64,000 bases of DNA from Microbulbifer rhizosphaerae (GTDB taxonomy: Bacteria > Pseudomonadota > Gammaproteobacteria > Pseudomonadales > Cellvibrionaceae), in NCBI RefSeq assembly GCF_014191725.1, contig NZ_JACHWZ010000003.1:246151-310150 (forward strand), given 5' to 3'. The position numbers and the translations under genes are program-made. Under the pieces are notes generated by a model. The model was not told the DNA's origin, made no database searches, and saw only the letters and a program-made list of their open reading frames with translations. This document shows, in pieces, positions 52,981-61,600 of this stretch (the first letter of the stretch is position 1; each line of letters opens with the position of its first letter).

Positions 52981-54021
52981 ATGCGCGAAGCAGTACAGGA
53001 CTACTACGGCCGCCAGCTGCAGAGTTCCGACGACCTGAAAACCACAGCCTGTTGCGATACCAGTGCGGTACCGGAGTGGCTGAAGCCGCTGCTCAGCAAG
53101 ATTCACCCGGAGGTGCTCTCTCGCTACTACGGCTGTGGTCTGGTCTGCCCGCCGCTGCTCAAGGGCTGCCGGGTGCTGGACCTGGGCTGCGGCTCCGGCC
53201 GCGACGTCTACGCGCTCGCGCAACTGGTCGGCCCCGACGGCCTGGTGGTGGGGGTGGATATGACCCCGGAACAACTGGCAGTGGCGGAACGCCACCGCGG
53301 CCACCATGCGCGGGAGTTCGGCTTCGACAATGTGCGCTTCCTGCACGGCTATATCGAACAGCTGGAGCAACTGGACCTGGAGCCCGGCAGCTTCGATGTA
53401 ATTGTCTCCAACTGCGTGGTCAACCTGTCGCCGGACAAGGACGCGGTGTTGCGCGGCGTGCACCGGCTGCTCAAGGAAGGCGGCGAATTCTATTTCTCCG
53501 ACGTCTACGCCGATCGCCGGGTGCCGGAGGCAGTGCGGGAGGACCCGGTGCTCTACGGCGAGTGCCTGGGCGGCGCCCTCTACTGGAACGACTTCCTGCG
53601 CCTGGCCCAGGGTAGCGGCTTTATCGACCCGCGCCTGGCGGAAGACCGGCCGCTGGAAATCACCGACCCGGAACTGGCCGCGCGCACCGACAGCCTGCGT
53701 TTTTTCTCCGCCACCTACCGCCTGTTCAAACTGGACGCCCTGGAGAGCGACTGTGAGGACTACGGCCAGGCGGTGATCTACCGCGGTACAGTGCCCAACT
53801 TCCCCCACCGGTTCCCGCTGGACAAACACCACCTGATCGAAGCCGGACGGGTGTTCCCGGTATGCGGCAATACCTGGCGTATGCTGAGCGATACCCGCTT
53901 TGCCGATCACTTCGAATTTATCGGCGATTTCAGCAGGCACTATGGCCTGTTCGAGGGCTGCGGCGGCGGCCTGCCTTTCGATACCACTGCAAATAATTCC
54001 GGGGAAGCGCCCTGCTGCTGA
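52981..54021 (+). CDS. arsM: ArsM-like SAM methyltransferase
   Basis: A 346-residue methyltransferase similar to arsenite methyltransferases: SAM motif VLDLGCGSGRDVYALAQLVG, DMTPEQLAVAERH, and VSNCVVNLSPDKDAVLRGVHRLLKEGGEFYFSD. The cysteines expected for As(III) binding are present (TACCD near 25, YGCGLVC near 52-56, SNCVVNL near 145). The C-terminal region ends in a further Cys pair (APCC). GGAGAG precedes the ATG. No other arsenic gene is nearby. Confidence 0.85.
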   Translation: MREAVQDYYGRQLQSSDDLKTTACCDTSAVPEWLKPLLSKIHPEVLSRYYGCGLVCPPLLKGCRVLDLGCGSGRDVYALAQLVGPDGLVVGVDMTPEQLAVAERHRGHHAREFGFDNVRFLHGYIEQLEQLDLEPGSFDVIVSNCVVNLSPDKDAVLRGVHRLLKEGGEFYFSDVYADRRVPEAVREDPVLYGECLGGALYWNDFLRLAQGSGFIDPRLAEDRPLEITDPELAARTDSLRFFSATYRLFKLDALESDCEDYGQAVIYRGTVPNFPHRFPLDKHHLIEAGRVFPVCGNTWRMLSDTRFADHFEFIGDFSRHYGLFEGCGGGLPFDTTANNSGEAPCC

Positions 54022-54043
54022 CCGATGTAGGAGGCTGGGCAGA

Positions 54044-55441
54044 TCAATGAAGGGCAGTAGAGCGCGCCTGCAGATACCCCGACCGATTGCCGATGGAGTC
54101 CGTCAAGTTTTTAATCACTTCATAAAATTCTTCTTCCAGGGAATCCCAGCTTCCGGGAACTCTTTGTCGAACCAGATGCATCGAGGAATACCACGGGGTA
54201 CTCAAGCCTTCAGCGCCGTACAACCAATAACTGGCGGAGTCCAGCAGATTGACGACGGGCTTACCCAGGCTCGCCGCCAGATGGGCGATGCTGCTGTCCG
54301 TCATTACGATAAAATCCATTGACTGCAAAGCGGCCGCGGTATCGGAAAAATCGTTGCACAGATCGCCAACATCAACAATCGCATGCCCAATATCAGCGCT
54401 CCGCAGTTCTCCCTGGGGCTGACCTTTTTGAAAACTGTATAACTTGATATCCAGCGGGCTCAGGAGCTTCAACACTCGGCTGAACCGCATAGAGCGGTTG
54501 TGATTGTTCTGAAAGGTGATACTGCCCGACCAGACGATACCGACATTCGGCCGCTCAGAAGACGGGCGCAAAATACGCTCGAAATACCCTGCCCTTTCAC
54601 CGTCCACCGAAAACGGAAAAGGCTCGGGAGTGCATTGATTGTCCGGGTCCAGCAAGCCCGGCAGGCTCATGATCGGGACCAGGTAATCCACAACCGGAAC
54701 TTCCAGGTGGTTTTCGACACAGGATATCTGCGAGTCACTGAAAAGACTGTGCAATTCCGGTTTGCATAACAAGGTTACTCGGCAGGAAGACGCAACCAGA
54801 CGAGGAATATAGCGCGCCATCAGCAACGTATCCCCATAACCCTGTTCGGCTACTACCAGCAGGTGTTTCCCATCCAGCGGCTCGCCGCGCCAAACCGGCA
54901 CATTCATCTCGGGCAGGGAAATTTTGCCCAGCTTCCAACGGGACTCGAAATAACGCCAGCCGTTGCGATAATCCCCCAGCCTCAGGAAATTCTGTGCCAC
55001 CTCCCAACGGATGGAATGATCTGACGGATACCGCCTTTCCATAACGGACAAAACATCCAGCGCGCTTCGGTGATCACCACTGTCCCGAAGAGCGACAGCG
55101 AGATTGTATTGATAGTGGTAATTACCTGGCTCCTCCAACAACAATTGCTGGTAGGTTTCGATGGCTTCAGGGTAGCGATGCAAATCCTTGAGGGCATTGG
55201 CCAAATTGAACCGATACCCTCGGGTTTCCTTTAATTCAAGCGCCCTGCGGTAGAGAAGCACCGCGACTTCTGGCCGCTTGATCGACCGATAGGCGGATCC
55301 AAGGTTCGATAGGGTGTCCACATCGTCGGGGCAGTTCGCAAGGATTTCCCGGTAAAGTGCGATGGCTTCTTTATAAGCACCGCTCTTGTGCTGGGACAGA
55401 GCCTTGGCCTTTTGTTTTTGAATTCCCTGTAACTTCATCAT
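54044..55441 (-). CDS. TPR protein with glycosyltransferase-like C-terminus
   Basis: A 465-residue protein with four or five TPR repeats in residues 10-180 (YKEAIALYREILANCPDDVDTL and so on) followed by a region (from about 190) seen in many TPR proteins with a glycosyltransferase-like, GT-B fold (HLLVVAEQGYGDTLLMARYIPRL ... VGIVWSG ... DFIVMTDSSIAHLAASLGKPV). ATG at 55441 is preferred to the GTG before it. It follows the RTX gene on the same strand across a palindromic element. It could glycosylate an exported protein such as the RTX protein; that is inference. Confidence 0.82.
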   Translation of the reverse strand: MMKLQGIQKQKAKALSQHKSGAYKEAIALYREILANCPDDVDTLSNLGSAYRSIKRPEVAVLLYRRALELKETRGYRFNLANALKDLHRYPEAIETYQQLLLEEPGNYHYQYNLAVALRDSGDHRSALDVLSVMERRYPSDHSIRWEVAQNFLRLGDYRNGWRYFESRWKLGKISLPEMNVPVWRGEPLDGKHLLVVAEQGYGDTLLMARYIPRLVASSCRVTLLCKPELHSLFSDSQISCVENHLEVPVVDYLVPIMSLPGLLDPDNQCTPEPFPFSVDGERAGYFERILRPSSERPNVGIVWSGSITFQNNHNRSMRFSRVLKLLSPLDIKLYSFQKGQPQGELRSADIGHAIVDVGDLCNDFSDTAAALQSMDFIVMTDSSIAHLAASLGKPVVNLLDSASYWLYGAEGLSTPWYSSMHLVRQRVPGSWDSLEEEFYEVIKNLTDSIGNRSGYLQARSTALH

Positions 55442-55467
55442 TTCTCGATACGTCAAGAACACACCGT

Positions 55468-55604
55468 GTAGGAGCGGCCCATGGCCGCGATCGGCAGTGG
55501 TTCAACCCACAGATCGATCGCGGCCATCGACAGATTTTTGCTCCTGCAAAATCTGCATTTCCGCTGGGCGGCACCCCGCCATCCCTGGTGGTCGCCGCTC
55601 CTAC
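55468..55604. repeat. REP-like composite with inverted ends
   Basis: GTAGGAGCGGC at 55468-55478 faces GCCGCTCCTAC at 55594-55604, with nested palindromic parts (GGCCATGGCC; GATCGATC). It separates the RTX stop from the TPR gene. Confidence 0.7.
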
Positions 55605-55607
55605 AGG

Positions 55608-58600
55608 TCAGGCTGCCTGCCAGTTGGCGGCGATAACCGGCGCTATCTCGTCGCGAACTTCCTGCGGCAGCTGAGCATCACCGGCAGGCGGCGCGCCGAA
55701 TGCCGCCATGGCATTGACGAGGTTGTCGACCATATCGGCCTGCAGCACGGCATCGTCGGTGCGGATTTCGTCCAGCTGCTGCCCGCTGCCCGTATACCAA
55801 TCCTGAATCGTGACCTGCTCATCGGAACCGATCACATCGACTACCAGATTGTCGCCATCGCGGCTGAACCACAGGTTGTTTTCGTCGAATCCGGCCAGGA
55901 ATTGCAGGACATCAGTATCCGATGCAGGGTTGTTGGACAGGTTGTTGATCGTGTCCTGTCCAGCACCGGCACCCACGCGATAGGTGTCGTTACCATCGCC
56001 GCCGATCAGGTAATCATTCCCCGCCCCGCCATCAATGACATCATCGCCGGCGCCGGCATCGATAAAGTCCGCATCCGAGGAACCGAGAATGGTATGCGCG
56101 GAAGCATTGGCCGCTACCAGGTTGGCGTAGCTGCGCTCGTCGGGCAGATTCTGGTAATCGGGAGAGCCGGCCGGACCGGGGTTGGAGAGGCCGAAGGCAC
56201 CGAATATCTGCTCCGAGGTAATACTGCCGCCGGAGGTAAAGCTGATGGTGTCTACAACGTAATCTCCACCCAGGAACCAGTTTTTCAGGGTGACGGAATC
56301 GCTGCCGCCACTGACGTTCAGCACCAGGTCGTTGCCGCTCTTGGTGAGACCGCTGGAAATCTGGTTGAAGTCAATACCATCGAAGCGCAATTCGTCATGG
56401 CCGCCGCCAGTATTGTCGATAACGTCCTGCCCGTCTCCAGGACGGAAAATATAGATGTCGTCGCCCCGCCCCCCGGACAGGACATCCGCGCCCTCTCCGC
56501 CCTCCAGGGTATCGGCTCCGTTGCCACCCTCCAGGCGATCGCCGCCGGCTATACCCTGCAACAGGTCGTTGCCATTGCCTCCCCGGATCCGGTCCCGTCC
56601 CGCGGAGCCGGACAACCCGGAGTCGTCTCCCGTGGTGCCTTCCACAGTGCTGTCGAATGCCGGTTGCGGGTCCTGCATGGGAAGGCCGAACGCATCGAAA
56701 ATCTGCTGGGCCGTCAGTGAGCCGCCCGTTTCGAATTCGATGTTTTCGACCAGGTGCTCGCCGCCGAGGAAGAAGTTCGTCAGGGTAACCTGATCCGGAC
56801 CGCCGTTGACCCTGAGAAGCAGGTGATCCCCGGACTTGGTGAGATATGAGGCGACTTCGGAAAAGGTAATGCCTCCAATAAAGCGGAGGGTATCGGTACC
56901 GCCACCGCGGCTGTCGATGGTGTCCTGCCCGCCCGAATAGAGGTATACGTCATCGCCCGATCCACCGATCAGGGTATCGTTTCCGGAATCGCCATGGAGC
57001 GTGTCGCTGCCCTCCCCGCCGAGCAGGATATCGTCGCCGGCAGTGCCATTGACTACGTCATCACCGCCAGTTTCAGGGACCGGTGGTTCTCCACCCTCGC
57101 CGGGGTCCCCGCCACTGTCTCCGTCGCCGTCCGGCAGTGCTTGCAGCAAACCGGGAATATCGGTGGCCATTATCGAGGCTCCGCCATCGTCCGGCTGTAC
57201 ATAGCTGATTGCCTGCTCGCCGCCGAGAAAATGGCCGGTCACACGTATCTGCTGACCCAGGTCGGAATCCACCAGGATAACCAGATCGTCCCCATCCTGA
57301 TGAAAACTCAGCCGATCGCGCCCTACCCCATCCAGGGTAAATATGCCGTCGAAGCCGCCACCGGTATTGTCTATCGTGTCCACACCGCCGTTGGCGGTGT
57401 AGTAGTAGCGATCATCGCCCAGGCCGCCGGCGAGCCAATCGTCGCCATCCTCTCCATTGAGGATATCGTTGCCATCTCCTCCCAGTAGAGTGTCATTGCC
57501 GGAACCGCTTCCGGAGCCATTGCCGCCGGAAAGGTAATCGTTGTCCGCTCCGCCTTGCAGCTCATCGTCGCCGGCCATGCCGAAGAGGGTATCATCGCCG
57601 GCAAGGCCCTGAATCAGATCCCTGCCGGAAGTGCCTACCAGTTGCTCGGAACTTGCCGTGCCTTCGATCACCGCGTCGTAGTCACTGCCGCCACCGGCAA
57701 TTATCTGGTTGATTTCCTCGGTATCCAGCAGGAAACCACCGTCCGGCTGCACGAAGTCGATAGCGTGATCACCGCCGAGGAAGTGGTCTTGTACCCGTAC
57801 GGATTGCGTAGGGTCTTCATCGACCAATACCAGCAGGTCATCGCCGTCGCGCTCGAAGCTGAGTCGCTCCCTATCGATACCGTCCAGGAAAAAGAGGCCG
57901 TCGTAGCCACCATCGCCGTTAATGATCAGGTCGCTGCCACTGCCAGCGGTATAGACATAGCTGTCATCGCCGATACCGCCAATCAGCGTATCCGAACCTG
58001 CCCGACCAACCAGCGTATCCGCCCCGGCGCCACCCTCGATCAGGTCGTCACCGGCATCGCCGTCCAGGTAGTCGTCACCGCCTTCGCCGTAAAGTGTGTC
58101 GTTTCCATCCCGCCCCCAAACCTGGTCGTTGCCATCGCCGGCACGAATTCTGTCGTCCAGGCTCCGGTAACCCAGCAGGGTATCGTCCCCGGCTGTTCCA
58201 TAGGTGACCGCCAGATCCTCGATTTCCGATAACGCCAGACTGGAGCCATCGGCAAATTGAATGGTATTGATCTTGAAGTGGTCGGAACCGCCGCTGTACC
58301 AGTCGGTGATGCGGATCGAATCAGTACCGTTGCTATGCAGGATAAACAAATCGTTTCCATGACGCTCGAACTGCAAGTCCGCCTGGGAAATCCCCGCACC
58401 GAATACCAGCGTATCCGAAGAGGGGTCCACATTGCTGTAGTCCTCGCCCTGGCGGCGCTCGGTCAGGGTGTCGTGGCCATCGCCGAGGTTAAATCGGTAT
58501 TCGTCATTGCCGAAGGAACCGAACAAAGTGTCGTTGCCGATTCCACCTTCCAGCGTGTTGCTGTTCTGAGTAAAGGGCTGGCTGTACGCGGAGATCACAT

Positions 58601-61600
58601 CATCTCCGCTTCCGCCAATCAGCGTATCACTCCCTTCACCGGTAATAAGATCATTTCCGGCACCGCCATCCAGCAGGCCGCTGCCGGTCAGTGTATCTGC
58701 ACCCTCGTCGCCATACAGGCTGCCATTGCCGGTCAACTGATCGTCACCAATGCCACCGCGAATCAGGTTTTCTCCGGAGTAATCCTCGATGACATCGTCG
58801 CCTTCATCGCCGTAGAGCCGATCATTGCCCGCGCCACCGAGAATGGTGTCGGCGCCGTCACCGCCGTGGATCTCATCGTCGCCGCTCTCGCCGTACAGGC
58901 TGTCCTGACCCAGTCCGCCATCGATGGTATCGTTGCCCACGCGACCGTACACGGTATCGTCTCCGGCACCGGCGGTTATGTTGTCCGCATCCGCATGGCC
59001 GTAGATTTCGTCGTTACCTTCCGCGCCGGCCAGTGCCTGCTGTTTGATTTCCTCGTAATTCCAGACAGTGGTATCGGCAAAGACGATACTGTCGATACCG
59101 GCAGCATTGATCACGCCAGCCTGAGTGGAGAATTGGTTCGCGACACGAATGCTGTCCCCGGACAGGGTGTTGGTGATCAACAGGTCATTGCCGTCGCGGC
59201 GCAACAGCACGTCTCCCGGATTGACATCGGTGAATTGCAGTTGATCCTGATCGCCACCACCATCATTGATCAGGTCCAGGCCATCCCCCGCGGTAAAGCG
59301 ATACACATCATTACCCCAAGAGCCGGATAACGTATCGTTGCCGGCACCGCCGATCAACATGCTGTTCCCTTCGCCGCTGAGGACGTCATTGCCTTCGCCC
59401 CCATCCAACAAGCCATTGCCGACGAGCGTATCGTCACCCGCATCACCGTAGAGGTGGTTGTAGCCGGAACCGCCAGCAAGATAATCATTGCCGGCCCCGC
59501 CGTGGATTTCATCGTCGCCCTCTTCCCCGTAGAGGGTATCTGCACCGTCTTCACCGAAGAGGGTATCGGCACCGAGCGCACCGTACACGGTGTCGTTCCC
59601 GGCTCCCGCGTGCACGGTGTCTGCATCCGCATGGCCGTGGATCTCATCGGCATTGCCGGTTCCCGCCAACGCCTGTTGCTTGATCTGCTCATAATCCCAG
59701 ACGGTGGCATCGGCAAAGGCAATGCTGTCGATGGCCGAAGTGCTGACTTGCCCGGGGAGTGTCGAGAACTGTTCCCGCACGCGGACGGTATCGCCACTGA
59801 CGGTGTTGGTGATCAGCAGGTCGTCGCCGTCCCGGCGCAGCAGTACATCCGCCGGGTTCACGTCGGTAAACTCGATACGATCCTGGGTGCCGGCCTGGTC
59901 GTCGATCAGGTCCGCGCCATCCCCGGCAGAAAAACGATAGGTATCGTCACCGGCACCACCGATCAGGGTGTCGTTACCGCCATTGCCGATCAGCAGGTCG
60001 TCGGAGCTGTAGGCCTCGATAGTGTTAGCCTGGACGTCCCCGATCAGCACCTTGGCTTTCAGGTCCTCCGTCGTCCACACCGCCCCGCTGCTGAACACCA
60101 CCCGATCTATCGCCGAAGTCGTTGCGCCCTCCGCAACGAAGAAGTCCCTTACGGTTACCGCGTCGCCGTCGCCATAATCCAGGATTACGTCGTTGCCATT
60201 GCGACGAACCGAGACTGATTCCTCGCTGACACTCTCGTCGAACAGAATGGTTTCCGTAGTAGCGGTATCCGTCTCGCCGGTAACGATCAGGTCCTGACCG
60301 TCCCCGGCAGAAAACAGATAAGTATCACTGCCGCCGTTGCCGGTAAGCAGGTCGTTTCCACCTTTGCCGACGAGTGTGTCATCAGAATCGTAACCGTTGA
60401 TGGTATCCGCCGCATCGGTGCCGGTAAGCACAAGCTGTTTCACCTGTGCCAGATCCCAGGCTGTGCCGTCGTCGAAGTTGATAGAGGAAACCGTTTCCCC
60501 CGCGGCGCCGAAATAGTTGGAAACAGTTACCGAGCTGGCACCGCCCTCCAGGGAGAGCAACAGATCATTCCCGTCGCGTATGGCTTTGACATCCCCAACC
60601 TGTACGCCGGGCCCCAACTGCAGGATATTGTTCTCGCCCGCGAGATCGACAATCCGGTCATGCCCCTCGCCCAGGTCAACAATATAGGTATCGTCCCCGC
60701 TGTCGCCCTGCAAGGCGTCATCGCCCGTGCCGCCCTCCAGGGTATCCCCCCCGGCGCCACCGATCAGCAGGTCGTTGCCCTCCATGCCCATCAGCACATC
60801 ATCGCTGTTGTTGTAGCCCCGCAAGGTGTTGTCGGCATCGTCGCCGATCAGGGCGAGGGCTTTAACATCATTAATAATCCATACAGTCTGGCCATTGTTG
60901 AACTCGATCTGGTCCACCGCGCGCGCCGTGGTTGCCTCGTTGGCGAAATAACCGGTAACGGTCACCGTATCGCCGCCGTCGCCCACTGCCAGCAGCAGGT
61001 CGTCGCCGTTTCTGGTGACCTTTACATCGTAGGGGCTGATCTCCTCGGCAAAGGCAATGGTACTGAAGCCGGTATCGCCCGTATTGTCCACCACGTCCTG
61101 GCCATACCCGAGACCAAAGAAATACTTGTCCGAGCCGGCGCCGCCGGTAAGCGTGTCGTTGCCCGCGCCGCCGATGAGCAGGTCGTTGCCGCCACCGCCC
61201 TGCAGGATATCGTCGCCGTCGCCACCGTCCAGGTAATCGTTGCCTGCACCGCCCTGCAACAGATCCGTGCCTTCATTGCCGTAGAGGAAATCGTCGCCAA
61301 CGCCACCGATCACTGTATCGTTGCCCGCACCGCCAAATACAATATCGTTGCCGATGCCGCCGTCCAGGGTATCCCCGCCCTCCCCGCCGCGAATCAGATC
61401 CATGCCCTCACCGCCATCGATCGTGTCATCGCCGGTCGTGCCGTCGATCACCTCGTCGTTGGCGTCAATGCCGGAGGTATCACCCTCGGCACCCGAGGGC
61501 AACTCGATCTCCTCACCCGGAGTCGCTACCAGATCTTCCTCGGAAGCGAAGTTGGGCTTGCGGGACAGCAGAGTGCCATCCGGCAGCAGGGTATGCTCGG